A DNA stretch of 64,000 nucleotides. Source: Chondrus crispus. Taxonomy: Eukaryota; Rhodophyta; Florideophyceae; Gigartinales; Gigartinaceae. The stretch lies in contig NW_005179295.1 in NCBI RefSeq assembly GCF_000350225.1, positions 8,924-72,923 on the forward strand, in the 5' to 3' direction. A program made the position numbers and the translations under genes. The notes below the pieces were generated by a model. It saw nothing but the letters and a program-made list of their open reading frames with translations. It was not told the DNA's origin and searched no databases. Of this stretch, positions 32,890 to 42,679 are shown in pieces. How positions within the stretch are numbered: position 1 is the first letter of the stretch; every line of letters starts with the position of its first letter.

Positions 32890-35625
32890 TCAGCGAATAC
32901 CCCGCACAAGAGACGACGCATTCAGAGGGACGCGCCCTGGACGAGACCCCGACCGACTTAGCGCGAGGCGGGGGTATCGACACGCCGCGAACGGCCTTGT
33001 CGTAAGAGAAAAAGAAAAAAAAAGGGGGGGATGTACAGAACACAGTTGAGCGTAAGCATGGAGGAGGGGAACGAAGAGGGTACGAAGCACCCCGGGCCAA
33101 GGCCAAGAGGCGAATTTGGTTTTTACGCAGGAAGGGGACAGGACGACCTGGCCCCCGCGGACATATCGGGACCCCGCGCAGTGGTCAACGCCGCCGGACG
33201 ACGCCTCCGGGCGCGGACCGTAGAGCCCCGGCGGACAGTAGCCGGGGTGATGTGGCACTGTCGTGCTTGACCCCCCCAAGGGAGGCATCGCCACCGCACT
33301 GTGGCGGGTCCAGCGGTGCACGTCGCCCTCAGGGGCAGAAACGACGTCCGATGAGGGGGCTTCGCACCCCGAGCTCTCGTAAGGATCCCGCATCGGGCGG
33401 GGAGCAGACGAAGGCGCCATTCGAAGGCTTCGGAGAGCGTCCCGCTCACGACGATACCGGTCACGTTCGGCAGTCGTCTGCTCCAACACGGCCGCCCGAC
33501 GATCCGAGGACGCGCGTAATGCTTCCAACTCGCTACGTACGTGTTGCAGCTCGTATACGGAGGACGCACGAGCCGCCTCGAGGCGCCGTGCTTCGTGGCT
33601 CCGTGACAAGTACCAGCTCGCGAGTGTGCTGAGTAGACCGTCCACTTTCCATGCGCGATCAGCGGACTGACCCAAGGCGTGGGAGGGTACAGGGACGGCC
33701 CTGATGTCTTCCCGCTTCAGCGTCCCGTGACGGACAGACATCACCGGTGGCGCCTCCCGTGGCGGCATCGAGTTGAGGGGCGGGACAGGGGGGACCGCAA
33801 GGCACGCAGTCGGACGGAAGCCGCTTTCGACGACGGTAGGGTCACCGGACGGGTCCGCACGTGCGAATTGATACGCGGTGGGCTCGTTGTTGAGGTCCCG
33901 GTATCGTTTCTTTCGCGCTTCGCGCGAGGCGGAGCCGACTCCGCCCCCGCCCGCGGGGCGGCTAGGAGAGGACCCGACGCCCGTCGACCGCGCCACAAAT
34001 GCGTCGCCTTGGCGGTCGTATACCAGAAAGGAGGACTGGCTACCGGTTGTGAAGTCACTCCAATAGCGCAGGTGGCGATCGCCCACCTCGCTAGCACGAT
34101 GCATGAGCCCGAGGGCGAACGAATACGTCCATGGCACATGCCGCGTACACTGCTCGAGCGGGTGTAAGGGTACGCTGGGGAGGTCCCACGCTACCCTCCC
34201 CAAGTAAGCCAACACTTCGACAGGTTGAACGAACGCGCGCCCGTGAATAGAGACCTCGTTCATGGACGCATTTCCGAGTGCCCAAGCCCACTCCCTCTCG
34301 ACGTTATACACGAGGTCGGCAGAAGCGGGATGCGACGGATCTGAGCAAACAACTCCGAAGTGCTTTAGAACATAGGGTAGCAAGGGATGGACTCCCAGCG
34401 AAGGGAAGGTCTCCCTTACCACAGCGGGGAGACTGGGGAAATCCCGTGGAGATAGGCCTCCTTCGAAAGACGCCGAACGAAACACGCGACCATCCTCCTC
34501 CCCTGAGTGGCGGTAAGCCGCCCAGTCGTGGGGCGCGATCCCCACACCGTGCAAACGCATGAGCGAACATGCCGACTTTTGGAGGGCGACCCGAGCCCTC
34601 GAATAGGCAAAGGGGCGCGGGCTTACGTAGAGCCCCGGGACGTGGGACAAGACGAATTCACGAGGACTCGACTGCTCCCGGTGGAACAGATACGCCGCCA
34701 TTCTGTCGACATACTCCACCTCGCTCAAACTGTACGCGAACGTACGGTCGGACGCGACCGCGGCGGGAATTTGATACGCTGACCCGCCACCCTCCGCCAG
34801 GAGCCGACCCAGCACTAAGGAAGCGTCTTCCTCGCGCCCCGCTTCGTACACTTTACGCACCCGGGACAAATCGGGACGAAGATGCTCACGCGACAACAAC
34901 TCACCCACGCTGATGCTGGTCCGGGCGTGTCGACACCAGGAGAATCTCAGGCGATCAAGAGGGAGAGGGGTAGACCGCTCGAGCGGGACCCCGAACCACT
35001 CATGGGTATCGACGTCCCCCTCCCTGCCCGATGTCACCATGGCTTGAGCCGTCTCAGGCCGAACACCGGAACTGCGGTCGCCTTCCCCCTCACAAGTCGG
35101 CGACGGAGGCCGGACGGGTACGACGACGCGCTGCCCTACAGAGCCAGTGGCGGGGATGATCTCGCTGACCACCACCGGGGCGTGGAGGGTGGGAATTAGC
35201 TCGACGGACGTCGTCGACCCACGCGAACCGCGGGCTCTTTGGAACGGCTGGGGAAGAGTCCACGGGGGCATGACATCCCCGAGACGACCCGGGGCACCCA
35301 CCGTCGAAGCCACGACGACCGGCGCAGGGGAAGGACCGGCAAGCGAGGCAACGCGACCCTCAGACGGAGACATCATGACCAGCGCCCCGAGACCACCGAC
35401 GAAAGACGACGGTACGATCGCGGCACGAACCGCGAGGAAGGGAGAACATAGTATGACGGAAGCAACGTCGACGCGAGCACCGAGTGAGCGTCGCTCGGAT
35501 GGGTTGGGGGAAAAGAAGAGAGAGCCCACGTACAAACACGGGGAGCGAGAACGGCGGTACGATAAGAGAAGGGGGTCGGGACGACGCGCATCCACCTCCA
35601 GACCAGTGAAAGAGCCCTCAGACAT
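32890..35625 (-). CDS. antisense ORF of gypsy-2, 911 aa, unknown function
   Basis: A long ATG-started frame on the strand opposite to gag-pol, between pol and the 3' LTR. Start ATG 35625 lies about 60 bases inside the 3' LTR boundary, so an antisense promoter in that LTR could drive it. The central part (about residues 200-560) has a balanced composition with aromatic-rich stretches such as HVPGLYVSPRPFAYS and HGVGIAPHDWAAYRH, unlike a random GC-rich frame. Residues about 650-750 form an Ala/Arg/Glu coiled coil (SELEALRASSDRRA). The last 70 residues include a Phe-rich segment from a purine tract and may be readthrough. Antisense ORFs at this place are known in some plant gypsy families; I recognise no homolog. 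Confidence 0.6.
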   Translation of the reverse strand: MSEGSFTGLEVDARRPDPLLLSYRRSRSPCLYVGSLFFSPNPSERRSLGARVDVASVILCSPFLAVRAAIVPSSFVGGLGALVMMSPSEGRVASLAGPSPAPVVVASTVGAPGRLGDVMPPWTLPQPFQRARGSRGSTTSVELIPTLHAPVVVSEIIPATGSVGQRVVVPVRPPSPTCEGEGDRSSGVRPETAQAMVTSGREGDVDTHEWFGVPLERSTPLPLDRLRFSWCRHARTSISVGELLSREHLRPDLSRVRKVYEAGREEDASLVLGRLLAEGGGSAYQIPAAVASDRTFAYSLSEVEYVDRMAAYLFHREQSSPREFVLSHVPGLYVSPRPFAYSRARVALQKSACSLMRLHGVGIAPHDWAAYRHSGEEDGRVFRSASFEGGLSPRDFPSLPAVVRETFPSLGVHPLLPYVLKHFGVVCSDPSHPASADLVYNVEREWAWALGNASMNEVSIHGRAFVQPVEVLAYLGRVAWDLPSVPLHPLEQCTRHVPWTYSFALGLMHRASEVGDRHLRYWSDFTTGSQSSFLVYDRQGDAFVARSTGVGSSPSRPAGGGGVGSASREARKKRYRDLNNEPTAYQFARADPSGDPTVVESGFRPTACLAVPPVPPLNSMPPREAPPVMSVRHGTLKREDIRAVPVPSHALGQSADRAWKVDGLLSTLASWYLSRSHEARRLEAARASSVYELQHVRSELEALRASSDRRAAVLEQTTAERDRYRRERDALRSLRMAPSSAPRPMRDPYESSGCEAPSSDVVSAPEGDVHRWTRHSAVAMPPLGGSSTTVPHHPGYCPPGLYGPRPEASSGGVDHCAGSRYVRGGQVVLSPSCVKTKFASWPWPGVLRTLFVPLLHAYAQLCSVHPPLFFSFSLTTRPFAACRYPRLALSRSGSRPGRVPLNASSLVRGIR
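33004..33031 (+). other. 28-nt pure purine tract
   Basis: An A-rich run ends in seven G and one A and is followed by TGTACAG. It resembles a retroelement polypurine tract next to a TG. It lies inside the 3' end of the antisense ORF. Confidence 0.5.
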
Positions 35626-35652
35626 GGTCGCTTCTACAAGCCCGAGAGCGCT

Positions 35653-35685
35653 GAACGCGGACGTTCAGTCTTGAGGGGGGGGCCG
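35653..35685 (+). repeat. pol-end/polypurine sequence, outer copy
   Basis: Second copy of the 30519-30551 sequence, ending in TTGAGGGGGGGGCCG directly before the 3' LTR. This is the functional position for second-strand priming. Confidence 0.85.
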
Positions 35686-36386
35686 TGTAGCATAACCCCC
35701 CCCTGGGGCTTTAAATTTGATTAGATCAAAAACTAGATCAGCTACTGTAGAGCGTCGAGCTCTACAGTACAACCGCGCGTGTCCACGTGTACACCACGGG
35801 GACAAGGGACACGCGCATACACGTGCACACGTGTACAACGCGCGAACAAAGCGCGCACGCACCACGGGTAATACGTGTACTGTCAGCCTCGACATGGCTG
35901 ACAGTATTACAGTGCAGGCCGACCTGCACTACAGTAGCCCACTACAGTACCTCGGTACTGTAGTGTTATGATAGATTGTTTTGTATATTAAATACGGAGC
36001 GGACCGGCGGCGGCGTACGGGCGACAAGCACGGGCTTGTCGAGGACCAACCGCCAAGGTCAGTCCACCCAGCTTATTCTAAACGTCGCCTTCGCTCTTCG
36101 CGCGCGTTTAGTCGGAGCCGAGCCGGAGTGGACGCGCAGCACGCGAGCGAGCACGGAACCGCCTCCGCCCGTCAGCACTGGTACGTCACCCAGTGCTGCT
36201 CCGGGACGTCGAGGCGTCGATCCGCTCGTGCGTGCGCGCGTCCCTGCTCGCTCCCGCTCTACCACCGCTACCCGGGCCCGAGCCCGGTTCCGTAGCTGGT
36301 TGGCCCGCTTCACCCCTTCTCCGATCCGGGGTCTACAGGTCGAACTGCGCATACACCTCCAGTCGTCTGGGGGTGTTTATGCTACA
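35686..36386 (+). repeat. 3' LTR of gypsy-2
   Basis: 701 bp. It differs from the 5' LTR by two substitutions (A for C near the second GTGTAC block, G for A in GACATGGCTGAC) and by eight instead of ten C in the early C run. Confidence 0.95.
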
Positions 36387-36392
36387 TGAGAG
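36387..36392. repeat. target site duplication of gypsy-2, right copy
   Basis: TGAGAG, same as 22458-22463. Confidence 0.85.
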
Positions 36393-39300
36393 AACTGACT
36401 CTCGTAGCATCTTGTTCAGTATGTCACTTTTCTTGACCTTAGTCAATGCGTCTGCAGGGTTGTATTCGGAACGAATGAATCCAATAGCGCCTAATTCATG
36501 TTTTTGATACGCATCCTTAACAACTTTAACATCGATCATTAGTCGCCTTTCGGATGTTATCTTTGCTTTTGCAATAACATCGAAGAGAGAAAGACTATCC
36601 GTAAGCATTACGATCGGGATATCGAGCGATGTCATATTGCAAATGTCGTTTTTCATTGCGAAAGCCATATCGAACGCGTCAGCTAGGGCCATTGTTTCGC
36701 TGCCAAGGACAGATCTCGAAACACGCTTAGATTTGTGCGAAGACCAGAATAATGGTTGGCACCTATCGTTGTCGTCAGCAAGGAAAATGATATAGCCTAG
36801 CTGAGAAGATCCGTCAAGGTTGTTTCCGTAGGACGCGTCGGAATAGACCTGCAGCCGAACACGTCTGTGGTCCAGCTTAGGGAATATAAGCGCTTGATCC
36901 GTAGTTGTAAGTATACGGCTTACAACCGAATTTAGTCCCTTACAATGCTTCTTGGGGTCCGAGCTGAAAATATCTTCCGTAACCTGGGCTGCCTGTGCAA
37001 CGGCACATGCAATATCCGGGCGTGATTGAGTAGCCCAGGATAATTGAGCTCGAAGTGAACGGAAGCCTTTGAAGGAGGCGTCCGTATTGATCTTCTTGAT
37101 CTTAGAGATATAGTGTCTCTGATCAACTTGGAACCCGTAAGGTGTGGATTCTATCTTGATGCCTGCAAACTGGACATTGTCATAGTCTCTCTGTCGACAT
37201 TTGAACTTCCTTTCGACACACTTTGCCTGGTGACAGAATTCGTCAGTGCTAGCTTGAAGACAGTCATCTACATACGTGGCACAGAGACCAGCAAGCTTCT
37301 CATCAATGCGCTTGAAGAAGAAAGCGGCGTCTGTTACACTGGGCTTCATCCCAAGTTCCTTCTCTAGATGATTCTTTAATGTTCTACCCCAGTAATCACC
37401 ACTGTCCGCTAGTCCGTACAAGGGCTTGAGTAGTTTCAAGAGTTGATTGGAATCCAAGTCGAACTCAGATGATGGTTTAACATAGACATCACGGGAGAGC
37501 TCTTCCGCACTCTGCAAATATGACTGTGTGACATCTGTTGAGAAGAGTCTAAAGTCGAAAAGAGCAGCAAGACCGACGAGTAGTTTGACGCTGAACTATC
37601 GTGCCGTTGAGGTGTCGTGAACGAATGACCGTTTCATCTTGTCCTTGTGGCCTTGTACGACGTATCAGGCTTTCCATACTTCCTTGTTTGTTCCAGAGTC
37701 TTTAATGGCAAGGACGAATCGTCCATTTAAGATGTTTGCGTTGTCTGGAACTTTATCGCGAAGCACTAACTTCCAAGTACCTCTTTCGATCAGTCCTTCT
37801 ATTTCCTTTCGCTTAGCATTATCAAATTGTTGTGCACGAGGATCATTGGGATGTATAACTTCAGTAAGAAGGACGTTATTGAGTGGATTTGAGGCTTTGC
37901 CACTACGGAATGGAGCAGTTTGCTGGTGGAGAATAGACTCGGGCGATGCGTAGTATGGCTTGATTTGATAAGCGTTGATCGTTTGTCGATAAGTTCCTTC
38001 GCTGTTCTGAACAGTTATCATTCGTCCGTGATCATTGCAAACAAGGAATGGACCGATCCATTGCTTCTCTTGCTCTGAGAATACTAGAATCTCGTCTCCA
38101 AGATTATACACACGATCAGAGGCTGGAGGGATGTTCCGATTCAGAGCAGCTAGTACACGTCGTTCTGCGGTGAATGCGTTCATTTCCATCTGCGCTGTTG
38201 AAAGAATTTGCATTCTTTCTCGCTGCGAAGGTATTTCCGTACTTATGATTGGGAAGCGCGGAACAATTCCGAAGACCAATAGAGAAGGGACTAGACCGTT
38301 CTCTCCGATTGTGTCGTTCATTGCTTTGACTGCGATTTTTAGAAGAATGAACGGAGAAGCGTCCGGGAAGTCCGCTCGTACTTTTCTATAAATCCTTCGC
38401 AGCGGTCCGTGAAGACGTTCTCCAATACCTAACGATGCGTGGGCTTTTACACCAGATATGCGAAGTTGAATGCCAGCTTGTGCAGTTATCTCGCGCCATC
38501 GATCAGATGTGAATGCGGATCCTTGGTCAACGCGAAGTCTATTTGGAAGGCCAGTATACAAGGTACACCAGGCTTCCACGAAGGCTAGCCAAATACCTTC
38601 AACGCTTTGGCCATAAGTGGCGCCATGAGCTTTTAGAAAGATGGCTGACGAGAATCTAGTGGCTGTGTCGATGACGTGAAGTACTGCTTTTCCATCTAGA
38701 AACATCACGTCAATGGACAATTCGTCACCGAACTTTAAATCCTGTTCAATAGGTAGCGATACTTTAAAACGTACAGGAGTGGGGCCAAGGCGTTGACAGG
38801 TGTCACAAGCAGCTTGTAGAGACTCAAGAAACTGCTTTGTGTACTCATCAGCTTCAAAAGGGCGGGCCAAGCGAAGCAGATTCATGAGTTTCTCTGATGT
38901 GGGATGGGAAAAACCGCGATGAAGCTTGATCAGTTCAGCTTTGGTGAAGTGCGTTTTGGAGGAGTGATCCCACTCCAGATAGATGTGACCCAGCTTGCGC
39001 CGAAGGGGTATGTCAAGACCAAGCGTAGGCGATCGGAGCATGTTGTTGACGCTATCAATGAACATATGGTACTTGTCCAAGAGGTCAAGTCCAATAAGAA
39101 AGGGGACATTGGCCTTGACAATGTCAACGTGTTCGCGAATTAAGTAACCATCAGCAATGGGAATGGATATGTTCATGGTTCCAAGTGAAGCTTGGGAGTC
39201 ATTACGGAACCTGAAGTGTATCGGGCTCGGCCTGGGCTTGAATTTGGTGCCAGTGAATCGACAGTAGGCTTTGGCTTGAGCGAGGCCAACGACAGTTCGC

Positions 39301-39476
39301 TGGGCACCAGTGTCAAGACAAGCTCCATCCCACTTGGGTGCGTGGTTGGTCGTCCTAGCTCGTGCAGGACTATGGTCCCGGATGGTGTTGTAGATTTTGA
39401 ATTTACACCGCTTCTTTCCGCAGACAGTCTCAAAGGAATTTGTTTTACTTTGTGGGTGTTGACTGCTGCTACTTAA
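36393..39476 (-). pseudogene. Ty1/copia pol: protease, integrase, RT, RNase H, with two in-frame stops
   Basis: One minus-strand frame runs from gag's end to the gypsy-2 insertion. Protease has CLDTGAQ (about 39300) and FLIGLDLLDKY. Integrase has an HHCC site (LHRGFSHP ... CDTCQRL), then the catalytic residues in LSIDVMFLDG, RVDQGSAFTSD and GIGERLHG. RT has YVDDC near 37260, and RNase H has YSDASYG, GSETMAL and YNPADALTK. In-frame stops are TGA at 37665-37667, at an Arg that is strongly conserved in copia RT (KAR), and TAG at 37596-37598. Both are single C to T changes from sense codons (CGA, CAG). The 3' end is interrupted by gypsy-2 and resumes at 22422-22457. Confidence 0.88.
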
Positions 39477-39480
39477 AAAT
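39473..39480 (-). promoter_or_regulatory. candidate -1 frameshift site at the copia gag stop
   Basis: On the minus strand the gag frame reads GAT TTT TAA, and the pol frame, -1 to gag, continues TTT TTA AGT. The P-site TTT codon can re-pair after slipping one base back while the stop is in the A site. Pol remains open through the overlap. Confidence 0.45.
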
Positions 39481-41014
39481 CCATTGGATCCAGGCTATCT
39501 ACAGTGTCCCACAGTACTTCTTCCTCTTTGATTGGCGTGTGAGCGACTTGATGATGAGTGACAGCCTGATCGGCGAAGTCATCATCATCGTTGAGGGTGA
39601 CATTGGTGAGAATGACTTCACCGGGGTCATGTTGTGCCTGGTCGTCCGTGAAGGCAGTGAAGTCGATCTCATACGCACCTAAGGCATGTTCTGCTTGCTC
39701 GCAGAGCTCGTATAGGATTCGCTTGGCTGGTCTGGTCTGTAACATATGGCTGACATTCTTTCTGAGAGCCATAGGTTTAGGACAGTCCCTAATGAGGTGA
39801 TATTTGCTTCCACAATTGTGGCAAGCACTTATATTACCGAAGCGATCCGTACCATTCTGGGTCTGGGCGGGGTTGTGGGAGGAACGTTGGGGAGGATATG
39901 GAGTTCTTGGATTTGAAGAAGCGGAACCAGGGCGGCGGGGGATGCCATACGTGTTCTGACGTTGAAAGTGAATACCAGGGATGGAAGGCAAGGGCTGGGT
40001 ACGGGAAATGTCAAGCTGATCACGGCGGCGTCCTTCTTTCTGCTTCTGCTCTTGTAGCCAAGCGGCATCAAGGGCAGTATAGAGCTGTTGAAATGTCCAG
40101 AGGGGTATGGCAGCCAAACTTTGTGTTAATACACTCTTAGTCCACTCGACTCCAATCACAGCATCGTGCAGATACTCCGTTTTGTCTTGTTCCGATTGGT
40201 GCGTGGGAGGACCTTGTGGAGTATACTTTGTGATGGTTTCACGAAGTTCTTCCAAAGCTTCTGAGAGAGGGATTCGTTTTGTCTCCATAATTCGGGAAAG
40301 TCGGAGGTTTTGGAGGAGTTTACGAACCCTATTCTGTCGCGTAAGACTATTAAACTCGTTAACCATGCGTGAAGCGGCTGCGTTAAAGTCTTGCGCGTTT
40401 CGGATGACGTGGGAGCGGTAGAATCTCTTAGCTTCTCCATCAAAGACGTTGTGAAAGAATCGAAGCATTTGCTCATCACTGAGGTGAAAATCTTCAGCAC
40501 AATCACGATAGTTGCTGATTGCATCCTGAATGTCTTCCCCAATTTTCGCGGTATATCGGTCGTCCTTCTTGAATCGGGACGATATGTTGTGCGCAATCTT
40601 GGAGTTGGGCGGGTCATGGGACTGGGGGAAAGATTGCTGGCTTCCATGTGTAGAGCCGATGGAGGAGCTGGTGAGACTTTGGTTGGCAAGCATACGGTCT
40701 GCATTGTCCTCATAGATCATGTTAACTAGACCGTGAGAAATGCGGTTAGTGGAGGGGTGCGCGGTGTACGACAATCCCTTAACCACTAGGTAGTCTCGGA
40801 TAAGTCGATATAACACGGTGGGGCCTCGTAACATCTCCCTTGCGTATAGAACTTCTGGGGGAAGATCAGCACGAAGGTTGCTAACACAAACATCTGAGGC
40901 AGGTTGTGGGTCCACCATAACATGGAGAGCTATCGTAGCCTTGATATCACATTGGATCATGGATCAGGGGTCATAGTTTGACAAAGCGTCTCGGATACCA
41001 TTTAGAGTAGCCAT
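39473..41014 (-). pseudogene. Ty1/copia gag with an early in-frame stop
   Basis: Gag packages the copia RNA. The long frame begins at ATG 40960 and is 495 codons. Sixteen codons of the same frame lie upstream from ATG 41014 (MATLNGIRDALSNYDP), ended by TGA at 40964-40966, with one codon between stop and ATG 40960. If ATG 41014 is the real start, TGA is a nonsense change (CGA to TGA would explain it); otherwise re-initiation at 40960 gives an intact gag. The capsid region is about 40280-40600, and a CCHC knuckle C-X2-C-X4-H-X4-C (CHNC....H....C) lies at about 39784-39825. It is homologous by eye to the gag fragment at 5121-6010. Confidence 0.8.
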
Positions 41015-41267
41015 ATTAAAAATTATTGCAAAATAATAATTAAAATAGATCCGGGCTAAACGCGAATGTTGACCTCGAAAAGTGTTCCTGTAGTAGCGTG
41101 GCGAGTGTACTACGTGTAAACGTGTGGTGTTTTGTACCCGTAGTAGTATTTCAGACGTGTGTACGTTCACCAGGGCGGGACGATTACTCGTATAACAGTA
41201 CTAACACGTGTGTAGTGAACCGTGTGTGCGTGTACAATAGTAGTACGCGTGTATGCGTAGTCGGTAC

Positions 41268-41405
41268 GAACACGTGGGCGGGTGTGCGTGCGGTAACACG
41301 TGGTTGCGTGTGTGCGCAGTAACACGTGGTTGCGTGTGCGCGCAGTTACACGTGGTTACGTGCACACAGACAGCACGTGTGTGCGTGGGGGTAGGCACAC
41401 GTGGG
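41268..41405. repeat. CACGTG-rich tandem repeat in the copia leader
   Basis: Six CACGTG palindromes occur at 41271, 41297, 41323, 41349, 41374 and 41398. The three at 41297-41354 sit in 26-bp units with core TAACACGTGGTTGCGTG. CACGTG is the G-box/E-box bound by bZIP and bHLH factors, so an enhancer is plausible. Confidence 0.75.
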
Positions 41406-41514
41406 TCCGTGGTGCGCCAAAAAATTTGCTCTAGTGACAAGTGTCCTTTTCAAAAACTTTGAAGTAAAGAATTTGAAACAATTTCACGTGAGTCAAAAAA
41501 AATTTACACTCTAA

Positions 41515-42189
41515 TTATTTGCGAGTAGTGCGCAATTTACGTATGGCACGATGGTGAATAGTGCCACCGTAATGAGCGTCAGCGTCGTGCCCGTTGGCAA
41601 ATCGGCGGTCGCACACGTGGCAGGTGAGTTTGCGGGTAGGGTACTCTGCGACGGCTACTGCACGTCGGTGAGGCAGACCTGCCTCGTGAGAGCGGCGCTG
41701 GCGGTAGCTAGGAATGCTTCGTGCGCACGGTTCGCAGCGGTAGACGAGGGGCCGACGGCGAGGAGGATTAGCTCGTCGATTAGCGCGCTGCGTTGCGACG
41801 CGATATATATGTAGCGCACGACCGGTGTCGAGGTCGAGTCCAGGGTCTACGGGCGCGGAGGTGTCCTCGTCCGAGGCTTCGGTAGCCTCGATGTCCACCA
41901 GACGGGGCGCCTGAAACAATGTAGAATGTGATGCGGTCGTTCCGTTGGGGGAGATCGGCGGGGTGACTGAACGGCGGGGAGGAGTAGTGGCCACGTGTTG
42001 TATTTGTGCGGCGAGGGGCGTACTTGGCGGCGAGCGATTCGGCGGCGGTGATGCGGCGGCGGAGAAAGTAGATGGCGGCGAGCGAAACGGCGGCGCGCTT
42101 ACGGTTGCCTTAATGCGAGCGGCGGCGGCGGCGATGCGGCGTTCCCGAATTACGTCGGGGTGATTGGTAGGGCGCTTCACACGTGCCAC
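41515..42189 (-). CDS. two-C2H2 zinc-finger ORF upstream of copia gag, no ATG
   Basis: A 224-codon frame lies between the copia 5' LTR and gag on the same strand. The first 150 residues are Pro/Ser/Ala/Arg-rich. Two C-terminal zinc fingers have identical spacing C-X2-C-X12-H-X5-H: CEPC...H.....H and CHVC...H.....H (sequence TCHVCDRRFANGHDADAHY), a spacing used by U1-C/JAZ-type RNA- or nucleic-acid-binding fingers. The frame opens with TAG TTT GTG, so it has no ATG: the initiator may have mutated (ATG to GTG), initiation may be non-AUG, or the frame may be an exon joined at the AG of GCGCAG. An accessory nucleic-acid-binding protein of the element is inferred. Confidence 0.65.
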   Translation of the reverse strand: MARVKRPTNHPDVIRERRIAAAAARIKATVSAPPFRSPPSTFSAAASPPPNRSPPSTPLAAQIQHVATTPPRRSVTPPISPNGTTASHSTLFQAPRLVDIEATEASDEDTSAPVDPGLDLDTGRALHIYRVATQRANRRANPPRRRPLVYRCEPCARSIPSYRQRRSHEAGLPHRRAVAVAEYPTRKLTCHVCDRRFANGHDADAHYGGTIHHRAIRKLRTTRK

Positions 42190-42246
42190 AAACTACTGCG
42201 CTGTTGCGCCAGGCGTACAGTACGTAGTACTGTAGCCCAAATGTAT

Positions 42247-42290
42247 AACGTTTACTGTAAAACTATACAGTAGTATGTACAGTAAACGTT
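42247..42290. repeat. inverted repeat in the copia leader
   Basis: Arms AACGTTTACTGT and ACAGTAAACGTT, 12 bp, are separated by 20 bases, upstream of the zinc-finger ORF. It may be a leader hairpin. Confidence 0.6.
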
Positions 42291-42679
42291 AGGGACAAAG
42301 TAGATTCTTGAAAAAAAAAATCTTGATTTCCAATTCGGTGGAGTCGACAAGGCGGCCTTATTAACGATGCGCAAACGGCTTGAAACGAAGGCGAAATAAG
42401 GCAAGTCTTGTCAGCGGAGCGGGGCAGGACCAAATGGGGCGGTGGTCCCTTAAACTGATCAGTGTCGGGAGACCGACCGGGTGGGGCGGTCCAGCGGGGT
42501 TGTCGGTATGATAAAAAGTGGCGGTGAGGGAAGCAGCAGGCTATTGCCTCGTAACTGCGAGAGGGGACGGGTGAGCACGGTCGGGACAGTAGTTGTCGGG
42601 TTGTTGTTCAGATGGGTTCAATGTGCTGAGGTCGAAGACGAGTAGCGTCTTCGACCTGGCTTTATAGTCCTATTGACTC

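Larger units (their letters stand above)
22464..36386 (+). mobile_element. Ty3/gypsy chromodomain retrotransposon gypsy-2, full length, with extra antisense module
   Basis: The 13,923-bp element has near-identical LTRs (22464-23166 and 35686-36386), a 6-bp target duplication, gag, and pol in the order protease, RT, RNase H, integrase, chromodomain. This is the chromovirus arrangement. Between the pol end (30538) and the 3' LTR lies a 5.1-kb module with a 911-codon ORF on the opposite strand. Gag has two in-frame stops and pol one frameshift and an altered protease motif. It is inserted in the copia pol gene. The LTRs differ by two substitutions and a C-run length change, so the insertion is very recent. 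Confidence 0.95.

Noticed and set aside
41280..41410. Telomere-like GT-rich repeat
   Set aside because: The unit is about 26 bp built on CACGTG and lies inside the copia leader; no short telomeric unit.
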